64,000 nucleotides of DNA from Rehmannia glutinosa (GCA_016081115.2 CM071936.1:77291262-77355261), one strand, 5' to 3'; shown: positions 23,652 through 34,656, numbered from the stretch's first letter. The notes: generated by a model not told the origin, from the sequence alone. Translations and numbers: made by a program.

Positions 23652-24422
23652 TTTCCAGATTTGTATAGAATATTTTTATTCGTCATTCACATTCATGAAT
23701 TGTTCATTAGAATCGATATTCTCTATATAAATCTACTAAACTAAATCTAGTAAGCGGGATTACGATAGAAAGCAATAGGAACAAAAAAATCTGCGGCCGT
23801 TAAGAAATTACAGCCTTCCAAATAGGAACTGGCCAATCCATGGGTATACCAGTTGACAATTGAATCCGATTTTGACCATTATTTTCATCATGATATTATG
23901 CATGGATCAGGTATATCATGGCGAATTCTGAAGGCCGACTAGTTGCATTAGTCAAACCTACACGCTACCTCTCCGCTTCCTCATGGACTAAGAAAGTTGA
24001 GAGAAAAAAAAAGAGCATGAGACTTTCATCTCACACGGCTCCTAAGTGATAAAAGACAGAAGAACTCATCTTCTTTCTTTTTTGATTACCTTCCTCGCGT
24101 ATGTATAAGACCGAATCCATTCGATTTCTACTAATTGGATTGTTACGAGCAGAACGAATGGGGCGCGACACTTATTTCGTATGTGATGGAACTACAATGC
24201 TTGAGAGGTCTAGTGATCGGTTTCAAAAGCAAGATGATGGGTCAAACAGAGGAATCGAGATAGATGTCTATCTCTCGCCTCACCGTAAGGGTTTCGTGTT
24301 TCACGCCTGAGACAGTCTAACTTTCTTTGTTCTTCCCCATCCAACAATAAAGAAAAGAGCAAGGAGGGAGTAGTCCCTGTGGACCAAAATGAGGATCCCA
24401 AATTGGTAGATTGGCGAATTTT

Positions 24423-24450
24423 TGGGCCGAGTTGGATTTGAACCAACGTA
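24423..24450 (-). pseudogene. 3' half of plastid trnY-GUA
   Basis: On the minus strand TACGTTGGTTCAAATCCAAC then TCGGCCCA matches the T arm and acceptor 3' strand of plastid tRNA-Tyr. The T stem shows a paired change (TTGG with CCAA instead of CTGG with CCAG). The 5' half is missing. Confidence 0.55.
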
Positions 24451-24546
24451 TTATTCAAAAATTAAATTTCACCTTTACAGCTTGCTAATTTAATTAATAA
24501 AATAATTGATTTACTAAACTAAGTTTTTATATATATACATATCTTA

Positions 24547-24562
24547 CTTTCATGTGCGTGAG

Positions 24563-24597
<35 letters not shown>
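24547..24597. repeat. (TA)n microsatellite left of MULE-type element E1
   Basis: About 25 TA units end directly at the terminus of the element starting at 24598. Confidence 0.9.
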
Positions 24598-24600
<3 letters not shown>

Positions 24601-24798
24601 GGAGGATCATGTGAGACCATGTCTCTAGGTGAGACACAATGGACTAATCTCAACCATCCCCCACTATTAACCAATGGGTGCGATTTTAATGGATAAAAAA
24701 TATATTAAAATATTAATTTTATCAACATAAGAGTAGTAGGGTAAAATAACATAACAAAGTAGTTACATAAATGGAATCAAATCTCTTTATCTCTCATA

Positions 24799-24837
<39 letters not shown>

Positions 24838-25732
24838 CTCCATTAACGCAAATAAATAAAAACAGTGAAGAATTGAATCGTGAAAAAAAAAACAGTGAAA
24901 GAAGATGATGATTTCTTTTCCAAATGAAAAAACAACGATGAAGAATGCGAAACAGGAACCTACACTTTATAAACTGATTTAACAGAGAAAAAAATCGTGA
25001 AGAAGAAGATGATTTCTGTTCCAAATGAAAAAACAACCATGGAGAACTCGAAAGTGGTTTATTTTCGACCCAGACTTAATATACTGCAATTTCTGAATTT
25101 CCACGTTGAAAATGGTGCAAAAATACTTTGGGGACACTGCATAAATTACTATAAGATAGTGCATATTTGAAACCATGCAGCAAACATCAACTAACTATAC
25201 ATTGTCTAAAAGGTATTTATGCAGTGTAAAAAACTAAATATACAATACATATATCTACCTATGCAATGTATCATAAACTATGCAGCAAAATCAACTAACT
25301 ATGCATTATCTACAAATTATCTATGCAGAGTAGAATAACTAACTATGCAGTATATTATACTCAACTATGTCTTATTGTCGTAAAATAGTGTAACAAAACA
25401 ACCAAATATACATTATTTAATAGATATTTAAGCAGTAGAAGAACCCTAACTATACAGTAAAATAAAAAAAACTGTAAAAAAAATTGTTTCCTTAAATAAT
25501 GCCATTAAATCCTCACCCCATAAAAATGGTTTCAAAAAGTCAAACATACTAGAACAACTTATTTGGGATAATTAATTTGAATTACAAAATTGCAATCTTA
25601 CCCTTAAAATAGAGAAAATAATGGAAAACAAAAAAAAAACTGATTTAATCACCACCATTCGATTTTAATAATCAATGGATGTGATGAGTCCATATTGTCT
25701 CACCTAAAGAGGGTGATCTCATTTGAACCAAA
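24598..25732. mobile_element. Non-autonomous MULE-type element E1 in a TA microsatellite
   Basis: The left end (GGATCATGTGAGACCATGTC, then TAGGTGAGACACAATGGACT) and the inverted right end (GGTTCAAATGAGATCACCCT, then TAGGTGAGACAATATGGACT) are long, imperfect inverted repeats of about 90 bp. TA repeats lie on both sides. The interior is non-coding and carries (CT)n at 24800-24833, two near-copies of a GAAGATGATTTCT/CCAAATGAAAAAACAAC block (24902 and 25008), and repeated AACTATGCAG motifs (25165-25400). End sequence relates it to E2 and E3. Confidence 0.6.
25165..25460. repeat. AACTATGCAGnnTATT-type degenerate repeat inside E1
   Basis: CAACTAACTATGCATT, AACTATGCAGCAAAATC and AACTAACTATGCAGTAT recur at irregular 30-60 bp spacing. 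Comparable ~22-bp families occur in E2 and E3. Confidence 0.5.
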
Positions 25733-25959
25733 TAATATATATATATATATATATGGTTCAAATGAGACACCCCCCCTTATATGAGACGGTGGGGATTCAT
25801 CCAAACCGTTGATATTTTCCAATTGAGAGTCCATATTTAATGAATGAAAATTAGATTAATAATTAATAATTAAAATTACTAGGGGTATAATAGACTATTT
25901 AAATCTTAAGATTGTAACTGCTAAAATCACGTTCCTAAAATTTAGGGGATGATATGCAC

Positions 25960-26300
25960 AAAATCAGGCAACAAAATCCTTCCAAAAATTGTGTATATTT
26001 AGTTAAATCACTATTTTACTGTATATTTAGTTCAAAAATCTCGTATCTTTATTTAATATTACTGTGTAATTTAACATGTTTAACTGTACACATATCAAAT
26101 TTTATTAAGGTGTATATTTAGTTCAGTAATATCGTGTATTTACTTTAATAGTACTGTGTAATTTAAATATTTTACTGTATGTATATCAAATTTAACTACA
26201 GTGTATGTTTAGTTCTATAATAATGTCTCTTTACTCTAATAGTACTGTGTAATTTAAAATAGCTTACTGTATGCATGCCAAATTTAATAGAATTAAATTA
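25960..26300. repeat. GTGTATATTTAGTT / ACTGTGTAATTTAA repeat in E2
   Basis: Four to five units of roughly 60 bp (GTGTATTTAGTTCAnnAAT, then TACTGTGTAATTTAA, then ACTGTATGTATATC). Non-coding. Confidence 0.55.
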
Positions 26301-27494
26301 TACAACAAATACAACATAAATATACAGATAAAGTAAAACAAATTATACAACAAAAACGACATAAAATATACAGATAAACGTTATAAAAAATTCACTCGAT
26401 TTAATAGAATTAAATTATCCAAAATATAACATATCCCTGAGAATTAAAGGACCAATCATTTCAATCCCAAAAACAACAAACTTGAAATTCATCTGAACAT
26501 TCGTAAAAATCCAAAATTCTCAACAATAATAAACTCTCGAACCTCATGTCGAAAACATCATCTTAGGCTTAACATTTGCATCCCTCGCCCCACTACTCGT
26601 ACCACCAATATTAAGTTGTCTTTTGGTTGTCCTCTGTCTGTCTTTGACAAATTAGCAACTGCAATTAACAAGACAAAAAATTACTATCATTCCAATTCAG
26701 CAAAATGCAATGACAAATACAGTAAATTTATTCTAACACTACACAAACATTGTTTGATACATGTTTTTATCTTAATTTTGATGATTTTATTTTTACACCA
26801 AAACAATGTTTTTAATTGTTGTCCCAATACTCCTAAATGATTTAAAATGGTTTTAATATTTTCCGGAGTATTTCTTCAAGTTTTACTTTTGATAAAATTG
26901 GACAACACTTCTTATGATTTTATGTTTATATGTTTTTACTTCAAAACAAGGTTTCTAAATGTTTTCTAAATACTTCCGATTGGTTTAAAATATTTTTACA
27001 AAATTTTCGGAGTATTTCTTGGGTTTTATTTTCGATAAAAATTGGACACCATTTCTGTCTCTTGGTCGACCGGTCGCCCTATAGGGCAACCCGTACCTGA
27101 AGATGATTTTTTGAAACAGAAAATGAGACGGAAGAAAAATCAAGCAGGTCGATCTGTCGCCCTGGGCGTCGACCGGTACCTGCAAGTTTGGTTTTTGAAA
27201 CAGAACTTGATTTTCTCTAAAACCTTTAAGGGGGACCGGTTGATGATAGGGACGACCAGTCGAGGTACACGTCGACCGGTCGCCGTGTGTAAATTTCCTG
27301 TGTTTCATTTCAAACTTCTATTTATGTGCGACCGGTCACCCTGTGCTTTGACAGCAAAAATATGATCGTTTGACAGCAGACATATTTCCTTAAAATGTGG
27401 GATTGATTTCTAACAGCTATATTCTTGATTTTAATTGTATTTTTCTGTAGATTTTCAATCCCCAAGAGGAGCCTATGCTTGATCAATCATCTCC

Positions 27495-27502
27495 TATAAA
27501 TA
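27495..27502 (+). promoter_or_regulatory. TATA box of the 5' LTR
   Basis: TATAAATA in CTCCTATAAATAGAGG; the same motif is at 33937-33944 in the 3' LTR. Confidence 0.75.
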
Positions 27503-27787
27503 GAGGAAGTTTTGGAGCAACCAAAACAAGAATTGAGATACAACACAACAAGATACACTTCAAGCAAATATTTGTTCTTCATTGTTGTTATTCTTGTTGT
27601 AATTTTGCCTAGCTTATCACTTTCACATCCTTGAGGTCTAGGCTATTCTTGATTACACTTTGCACTCAAATTGTAATATTCATTATTGAGTTGTAATCTT
27701 AATTTTTGGTTATCATTCAACACAAGATATCCTTGTGAGTGTTCTTGTGGTAAGAACACACTTGGATGATCTAGGTGATAGGTGCAA

Positions 27788-27951
27788 GAAGATTGTGGTG
27801 ATCTTCTTGTTGAGGTGTTGAAGAATTTGGTATTCTTCAAGGTTGAAGATTGTGGTAATCTTCATAAGGTGCCGTTGGAGATTGTGGTAATCTTCAAGAA
27901 GAGATTGTGGTAATCTCAAAGGTGGTGTTGAAGAAGAGTGTGGTGCTCTTC
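27788..27951 (+). repeat. Row of five GTGGT-loop hairpins in the transcribed LTR
   Basis: Short inverted repeats with the same loop: GAAGATTGTGGTGATCTTC (27788), GAAGATTGTGGTAATCTTC (27845), GAGATTGTGGTAATCTTC (27878), GAGATTGTGGTAATCTC (27902) and GAAGAGTGTGGTGCTCTTC (27933). They lie about 260-430 bp after the expected transcription start, in the untranslated leader. The 3' LTR has the same set (34230-34395). Confidence 0.75.
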
Positions 27952-28213
27952 AAGGTGTTGTTGTAAGTTGGTGTTGTATTAATTTTGGTAATTAATAAAA
28001 TCTTTTTTCTTTTTGAAATTCATCCCGGATATACTGGGGTGGTAGAGGATTAGGCCCTAGGTGGGTTGAACCTCTATAAATCGACGTGTGTTGTTTACAT
28101 TCCACACCTTATTATTGTCTTGGCTTGTTTTGTTCGAAAAAGAGGGCGAAATCGAAAAGATGGAGATAATCTATTCACCCCCCTCTAGATTATCGTAGCC
28201 GCTTGGACTTACA

Positions 28214-29659
28214 AGTGGTATCAAAGCCAAACTCTTTGGCAAGCTCATTTCACATCGCGAGTGAAGAGAAACGATCGTCGGCTACGAACGAAGCTCATCC
28301 TACCGGCACCTCCACCACCAAGCCACCTCTATTTGATTCCAAAAATTATATATTTTGGAAAGAAAGAATGGAATGTTATTTACAAGGTTGCGGGTTCGAT
28401 ATTTGGAACATCGTCATAAATGGAGAATCCATTCCAATGAAAGACACACCACACACCTCCAAAGGCTTTAAAGAGCTCAATAATAAAGAGAAGAAAATGT
28501 TCTCCTTAAACGGTAAAGCTCTCAATAGTTTGTATTGTTCCTTTACTAATTTGGAATATGAACATATTGTAGGAATTCGATCGGCATATGAAGTATGGCA
28601 AAAATTAGAAGCCATCTATGGAGTATTTGCAAATGAAAGGAGTCAAACAAAAGCATCTACTTCTCAAAGGAATACAAGTTCAAATCTAAGGAACAAGTCT
28701 CTTACAACTTCCAACTATGGAGAAGTTGAATATTGCTTTATGGGCATCGAAGAAGAAAATGAGGTATGTGTTAAACCCTCTACTTCTTATGATATTGTTA
28801 TTCAAAATGATTATAGTGATTTACAAAATGATTTTGATGATCTTCAAAATGAATTCCTAAAGTTACTTGTTAAGTACAAAAATTTGAAAAAGGAATTCAA
28901 TGTTTTGAAAAATGAAAATGATAGCTTATTTACTTCCTATGAATCACTATCATGTGCTCACACCACCACACTTGACAAGGTTAGAAACCTTGAGAAACAA
29001 AATAGTACTCTTGTTGAGGATATTAATTGCATGAAAAAGGATTTATCTAAATCCGACTTGAGTACCAATGAAATTGTTGTGATAATTCGAAACTAGAACT
29101 TGATCATAAGTTTAATGTTGTCAATCATATGAAAAAGAATCAAGTCTCTAAGCATGTTGGTCATAATGCTCCTAGAATTATTACTTGCTTTTATTGCGGT
29201 AAAAAGGGTCATACGGTAAATACTTGTCGGGCTAGAAATAGCTCTCATTATTGTTGGAGACCTAAAAGTCTCAAAGCTAATCCTAAAGGACCCAAACACT
29301 TGAGGGTACCACAAAATAATGTTTTATTAGGTACCCGACGAAATAATAATCGGAGAAAATTCATACCGCCAAAAAGACATCAAATGACAAATTCATTTGA
29401 TCAAAGGAGAAAACATTTTCAACAAAGCCAATTTCCAAGAAGAGGATATAATCAAAAATGGGAAGAACACAATCCTTGGAAATGGCAAAGACATCATCAA
29501 CAAGATGTTTTTAAAAGAAGAAGAGACTATAAATGGGAAGGACAAAAATCTTGGAAATGGAGCAATTGGAGAAACCATCATCAACAAGAAGATTTTCAAA
29601 AGGGAAGATATCATCAACAACGGGAACGGCACAACCCATGGAAATGGCGTAATTGGTAA
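28214..29659 (+). pseudogene. Copia gag remnant with a CCHC zinc knuckle
   Basis: One frame is open from the primer site to 29096. It includes LFDSKNYIFWKERMECYLQG, the usual N-terminal gag segment, and YEVWQKLEAIYGVF. The central UBN2-type gag domain is missing: the frame jumps to a Ser/Thr-rich linker and then EVEYCFMGIEEENE and a coiled coil (DLQNDFDDLQNEFLKLL, KYKNLKKEFNVLKNEND). A single-base shift near 29090 leads to the second frame to 29659, with CFYCGKKGHTVNTC (C-x2-C-x4-H-x4-C) and KGPKHLRVPQ, where pol normally starts; instead a basic His/Trp/Gln-rich tail follows. No ATG lies near the start; the first in-frame ATG is 28368. Probably non-functional, though the RNA-binding knuckle is intact. 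Confidence 0.75.
28216..28228 (+). other. Primer-binding site (initiator tRNA-Met type)
   Basis: TGGTATCAAAGCC, two bases after the LTR end; one base differs from the common TGGTATCAGAGC. Confidence 0.85.
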
Positions 29660-30299
29660 CCCGTATCTCCCTAGTTAAATATGTATTTTATTTTGTTATT
29701 ATGCATGCTTTTATTTGTGTCGTAATTGCAAAACGAGTTTTTCAAATATTTATTTTTTGATTAAGGTCTTCAATATATATTTGTGCTTTTAAATTTTTTT
29801 TTAAAAAAAGAAGACCTTGCATGTTGTTTCTAAAACTCTTGTGCATTTAATTAGACTTATGTGGTTTATTATTTCTTATGTATGTTTATAGCATAAGCAT
29901 TTTTTTTAATATCTCCTATTACTTGCCTACACTTGTGCTTTTGTGCAAAATTTTGTTTAAGAATTGTGTAGGATATATATCTCATATTCATTGGCTTTTT
30001 CCTCATCAAGTTTCTTAAACTATCGAGGTATGTTCACTCGTATTTCTCTTAGAACTCGATATTATGCTTATACACATATCTTTCAAAATATTTCATTTCA
30101 ACCCCTCAAGTGCCCCTAAATGATTTTGCAATTTTTCTTAAAAGGGCACTACTCGGTTAATCTCGTTTTTCTTGTATATGTGTTTTCTCGAAACTCATAT
30201 TTGTTGGACTCGGTCCATAATTATCTTTTTGCAAAGTTTTAAAACTTTTGGGGTGAAAAATCGAATTTTTGAAAATTCTGGAGAAAGAAAAAAATTGCC
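29660..30299 (+). other. Non-coding interior between gag and the second ORF
   Basis: AT-rich. Pol would be expected here but no RT, IN or RH motif is present in any frame. Confidence 0.6.
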
Positions 30300-30483
30300 T
30301 TTGGGACGGTCAAAGCGAGTCGGTCGACGGCCGCTTCTGCACATCGACCGGTCGCACCCCACCTCGACCGGTCGCCCAGGCCTAATTTTTGGGTTATATT
30401 TCTTCTGCGTTCGTTTTTAAAACAGAACAAAGAAAACCCTCCTCTCGAACAACAGCAAAAAAAAATCGCCCCTTTTTATAAAA
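30300..30483 (+). promoter_or_regulatory. Putative internal promoter of the second ORF
   Basis: 30318-30378 contains GTCGACGGCCG, ATCGACCGGTCGC and CTCGACCGGTCGCCC, the same palindromes found in the LTR U3. About 100 bp on is TATAAAA (30477-30483), 71 bp before the ATG at 30554. The arrangement copies the LTR promoter layout and suggests a subgenomic promoter; this is inferred from sequence only. Confidence 0.45.
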
Positions 30484-30553
30484 TCCTCATTTCTTCATCA
30501 ATCTTTACGATTCTTGTTGCTAATTCACCTATTTTTGCAAGAATCTCACATTT

Positions 30554-31933
30554 ATGGCTCCTCCAAGAAATTCTACCGAACGAAATCCTCAAAAGAGGAG
30601 AAGGAAGCAAAGGGGAGAATCTTCCTCCAATCCCCAACAAGTTGATATTCCACAAATAGATAATCAAAACCGGCTTACAGAAGAAGAGATGGTTGAATTG
30701 AGAGCCGGGATTTCAATATCAAATATTCATTGGGACTCTAGTAAGTTATCACTTCTCTATGATCCTCCCTCTAGAGTTAATAGATTTCGATTTTTAAATA
30801 AGCTTACGGAAGAGCACTATGAAAACATTGGGTTGAACGACAAGAAAATTGCGTGCACTCGTATGGTTCGTTTTTTAGCATTTCATGATGAATTTCCGGA
30901 TATTAGGGCTTATTTTGAAATTCAAGGTTGGGTTTCACTATGGGATAATCCATGTTTGCATTATGATGACGAGCTTATAAAACTTTTTTATGCTAATATG
31001 TGGATTGTTGATGCTACGGTAGATAATCTGTTGGAACTTCACACATTTGTTAATGGTAGGCATTTTTCATGGACATTGGCCGATATTTGTAATCATTTTA
31101 ATGTGCCAAATGACGGAGTGGTTAATGTGGATTGCACTCATTGGGATGATAATATTTTCGGTGTTTCACTAGATGAGGTGAAAACCTTTTTAGGAGTGTA
31201 TCCCGAAGTTACATACTCGGCAATGCCGCCAAATTATCGGATTATATCTATTATTTGCTCCTATTGTGTTTGTGGAAAGGAAGTAAAACTTCCGAGTAAT
31301 CTCGAACTCTTTCTCACCTATAAGATTGTTCGAGGAGAAAGAGTAAATTACGGGGCAATTTTTGTGTATTGTTTGTCGGAATCAAGAAAGCTTACTAAGA
31401 AAAAATATACCTTGGGAAATTTGATTTGCCGACTATTATACTTATCGGGTTACCCGAAAAATGAGATGAATACCGAAATTCGTCACAATGACTTTGATAA
31501 TGCCAACATTCTACAAATGGTAAGAATGCGATGACATTTACCACGGGTTCCCACAAAAGCCGCTAGGGGACGTGCGCGACATCAACAACAACCTCGGGAT
31601 GATTTCTTTAATGACAATGAGGTTGAAAATATTGGAAGAGGTAATAATGAAGAGGAACAAGTAAATGAAGAAGAAGAGAATGTGGGAAATGAACAAGAAA
31701 TTGGGGAAGAAAATGAGGAAGTAGATGAAGACGAGTCGGATGTTGAAGATTTAAATCTCAAAGAGAGAATGGCCAAAGTGGAAAGAGATACATTTAGAGA
31801 TGTAGCCTCTCTTAGAAAAGAGCTCCGGGTTGTGAAGAAAGAAAATTCTAGCTTGAAAAAGTCAATCGGCAAATTGAAGAGATTCATCAAAGATCTTATT
31901 CCCGGAACTTGCTTCTCTTCGGACGAGGAATGA
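30554..31933 (+). CDS. Second ORF: plant transposon-protein-like (Transposase_32-type) with coiled-coil tail and one in-frame UGA
   Basis: ATG at 30554 opens 326 codons ending in UGA at 31532-31534. The same frame then continues for another 132 codons to 31933, so the full protein would be about 459 residues. A basic nuclear-type N-terminus (NPQKRRRKQRGE) precedes a core with DDELIKLFYANM, VNGRHFSWTLADICNHFNVP and LELFLTYKIVRGERVNYGAI, which matches my memory of the putative plant transposon protein domain (PF20167). After the UGA come RGRARHQQQPR, an acidic stretch (EEEQVNEEEENVGNEQE) and a coiled coil (LRKELRVVKKENSSLKKSIG). The UGA probably came from CGA by C-to-T change; readthrough, or splicing at ATG-GTAAGA (31519), would bypass it. 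Role unknown; in related elements such ORFs replace or follow pol. Confidence 0.7.
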
Positions 31934-33145
31934 TGTCCCCACCCCTTTACTTTTTAGCATTTTCTTTCATGTTGCTTTGTACTTCTATGAAATTTGTAGA
32001 ACTCTTTTGCACTAATGAAATTTGCTTGTTTTCTTGAAAGGATTAAAATTGCAAGTTGATAATAACTTGTGGATGATCATGATATTGATGGAGTATTTGA
32101 TGGTAAAAATACTCTTATATGGCATTGTTTGTTAATTGGTATGAATTACTTGATGGTAAAAGTGCTTCTTTTAATTTTTGCTTAGATGCATTTGAGATGC
32201 TTTGATCATTATGCTTAGATGGATATTTTGGGACATTTGTAATGTCTTATATGTATTGTTTGAGGCATGACTTGTATTACTTGATGGCTCTCTTATTTTT
32301 TTGATGGCATTTGTAATGCCTTGATTTTTTTGGCTAAATTATCTCAATTGGGTTGAACCCTTGAGAATTTACTTTGTTTATGCCTATTATTTGTTGGATA
32401 TATGTTAAAAATGGCTTTTGGTGATGGTATGAAAATTTTTGGCTTGGATCATTTACAAAGGCTATATACAACTTCTTTTAATTTTCAAGCCCACAAAGTG
32501 TTCGATGAAATGTCACAATGAAAATTTTAACTTCTACATGAGTCTCTTGCTTCCAAAAATGTTTTTGGCTAACAAATGAGCTTTTGGATTTCTTATGATA
32601 CATTTCTCTCATTTTCTCTTGGATTCTAAGCTTAATTCTTTCATGGTTGATAAAACGTATTGTTGGCGCACTTTGATAAACTTGAATGATGTTTTTATCA
32701 TCCTAGCATTCTTTTTGATGATTCCAAAGGGGGAGAAACAGGAAATTGGCTCATTAGCTCAAAGAAGCTAATAAAAGCTTGTTATAAAAGCTATAAGCTA
32801 TGGCTCATAAAAGCCATAAGTTGTGATTTTTTTAGTCCAATTATTGCTTGATGGACTTATATACTTGTCTAATGATGTTTTGTGACAGGGGGAGCTTATA
32901 AGCTCTTGAACAATATGTAAAAGCTAAGCTTCTAGCTCATGGTTAATTGTTTTTACATTATTCTTGATGTGCTTGTTGATAGGGGGAGCTTGTGCTTATT
33001 ACTGAATATATTTACTCCCCTACTTGGTTACTTTTATATTTTTGAAATTGTGGTTGCTTCCAAACGGTTAAATGTTTTTACCGAAAAATCATTTCTAAAA
33101 TTGTTCTCCTATTTTGTGTAAAACTTGTTTTGGTTTGTAATCATC
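31934..33145 (+). other. 3' interior of the pol-less element, non-coding
   Basis: T-rich, with tandem-like phrases (TTGATGGTAAAAnTACT, CATTTGTAATGnCTT at 32100-32320) and AAGCTTATAAGCT-type short palindromes at 32760-32940. An additional GGGGGAG tract occurs at 32727-32735, 32888 and 32983 (AGGGGGAGCTT), similar to the true polypurine tract. Confidence 0.5.
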
Positions 33146-33158
33146 AAAAAGGGGGAGA
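33146..33158 (+). other. Polypurine tract of the pol-less element
   Basis: AAAAAGGGGGAGA immediately before the 3' LTR, inside the phrase TCATCAAAAAGGGGGAGATT. Confidence 0.9.
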
Positions 33159-33159
33159 T

Positions 33160-34656
33160 TGTTTGATACATGTTTTTATCTTAATTTTGATGATTTTATT
33201 TTTACCCCAAAACAATGTTTTTAATTGTTGTCCCAATACTCCTAAATGATTTAAAATGGTTTTAATATTTTCCGGAGTATTTCTTCAAGTTTTACTTTTG
33301 ATAAAATTGGACAACACTTCTTATGATTTTATGTTTATATGTTTTTACTTCAAAACAAAGTTTCTAAATGTTGTCTAAATACTTCCGATTGGTTTAAAAT
33401 ATTTTTACTAAATTTTCAGAGTATTTCTTGGGTTTTATTTTCGATAAAAATTGGACAACATTTCTGTCTCTTGGTCGACCAATCGCCCTATAGGGCAACC
33501 GTGCACTGAAGATGATTTTTGAACAGAAAATGAGACGGAAGAAAAATCAAGCGGTCGGCCGGCCGCTCAAGGCGTCGACCGGTCCGGTCGATCGGTCGCC
33601 CAGTAGGGGTCGGCCAAGTACACTGCAAGTTTGGTTTTGAAACAGAACTTGATTTTCTCTAAAACCTTTAAGGGGGACCGGTTGATGATAGGGATGACCG
33701 GTCGAGGTACACGTCGACCGGTCGCCGTTTGTAAATTTCCTGTGTTTCGTTTCAAACTTCTATTTCTGTGCGACCGGTCACCCTGTGCTTTGACAGCAAA
33801 AATATGACCGTTTGACAGCAGACATATTTCCTTAAAAAGTGGGATTGATTTCTAACAGCTATATTCTTGATTTTAATTGTATTTTTCTGTAGATTTTCAA
33901 TCCCCAAGAGGAGCCTATGCTTGATCAATCATCTCCTATAAATAGAGGAAGTTTTGGAGCAACCAAAACAAGAATTGAGATACAACACAACAAGATACAC
34001 TTCAAGCAAATATTTGTTCTTCATTGTTATTATTCTTGTTATAATTTTGCCTAGCTTATCACTTTCACATCCTTGAGGTCTAGGCTATTCTTGATTACAC
34101 TTTGCACTCAAATTGTAATATTCATTATTGAGTTGTAATCTTAATTTTTGGTTATCATTCAACACAAGATATCCTTGTGAGTGTTCTTGTGGTAAGAACA
34201 CACTTGGATGATCTAGGTGATAGGTGCAAGAAGATTGTGGTGATCTTCTTGTTGAGGTGTTGAAGAATTTGGTATTCTTCAAGGTTGAAGATTGTGGCAA
34301 TCTTCACAAGGTGTTGTTGGAGATTGTGGTAATCTTCAAGAAGAGATTGTGGTAATCTCAAAGGTGGTGTTGAAGAAGAGTGTGGTGCTCTTCAAGGTGT
34401 TGTTGTAAGTTGGTGTTGTATTAATTTTGGTAATTAATAAAATCTTTTTTCTTTTTGAAATTCATCCCGGATATACTGGGGTGGTAGAGGATTAGGCTCT
34501 AGGTGGGTTGAACCTCTATAAATCGACGTGTGTTGTTTACATTCCGCACCTTATTATTGTCTTGGCTTGTTTTGTTCGAAAAAGAGGGCGAAATCGAAAA
34601 GATGGAGATAATCTATTCACCCCCCCTCTAGATTATCGTAGCCGCTTGGACTTACA
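33160..34656 (+). mobile_element. 3' LTR of the pol-less element
   Basis: Same ends and order as the 5' LTR, 34 bp longer. Differences concentrate at 33550-33625, where the GACCGGTC block is expanded (CGACCGGTCCGGTCGATCGG). TATA box at 33937. Followed by target duplication AACAT. Confidence 0.9.

Larger units (their letters stand above)
23500..24460. other. Plastid-derived DNA in the nuclear genome (NUPT)
   Basis: The block holds an atpB fragment (23526-23651), a stretch resembling a plastid group II intron (about 24030-24055, GAGCCGTGTGAGATGAAAG on minus) and the 3' half of a plastid trnY (24423-24450). These do not adjoin in a standard plastid genome, so the block is composite. It could also have come through mitochondrial DNA, which itself contains plastid pieces. 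The plus-strand frame 24101-24310 is within it and is not a gene. Confidence 0.65.
26751..28213 (+). mobile_element. 5' LTR of the pol-less element
   Basis: TG...CA ends (TGTTTGATACATG to GGACTTACA). U3 carries several CGACCGGTCG palindromes (27066, 27169, 27230-27345). TATA box at 27495, AATAAA near 27986. A row of five small hairpins lies at 27788-27951. It is nearly identical to the 3' LTR except in the palindrome block, so insertion is relatively recent. Confidence 0.9.
26751..34656 (+). mobile_element. Complete pol-less LTR retrotransposon (Copia-type, non-autonomous), 7.9 kb
   Basis: Two LTRs (26751-28213 and 33160-34656) bound a 4.95-kb interior. The 5-bp target duplication AACAT is intact at 26746-26750 and 34657-34661. 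A tRNA-iMet-type primer site follows the 5' LTR and a polypurine tract precedes the 3' LTR. The interior has a broken gag with one zinc knuckle and a second ORF (30554-31933), but no protease, integrase, reverse transcriptase or RNase H. It must therefore have moved using enzymes of an autonomous relative. The host site is element E2. Confidence 0.9.

Noticed and set aside
23526..23744. Functional nuclear atpB gene
   Set aside because: Only about 42 conserved codons, no start context or flanking domains; a plastid DNA fragment.
24794..25036. Frame ending in Glu-Arg repeats
   Set aside because: Product of the (CT)n microsatellite.
26985..27365. Two 107-codon frames on opposite strands in the LTR
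   Set aside because: They arise in the palindromic U3 block, are not conserved in the 3' LTR and show no domain.
27643..27919. Minus-strand frames in LTR leader (also 34085-34361)
   Set aside because: Present in both LTRs because LTRs are duplicates; antisense to the hairpin row, no domain.
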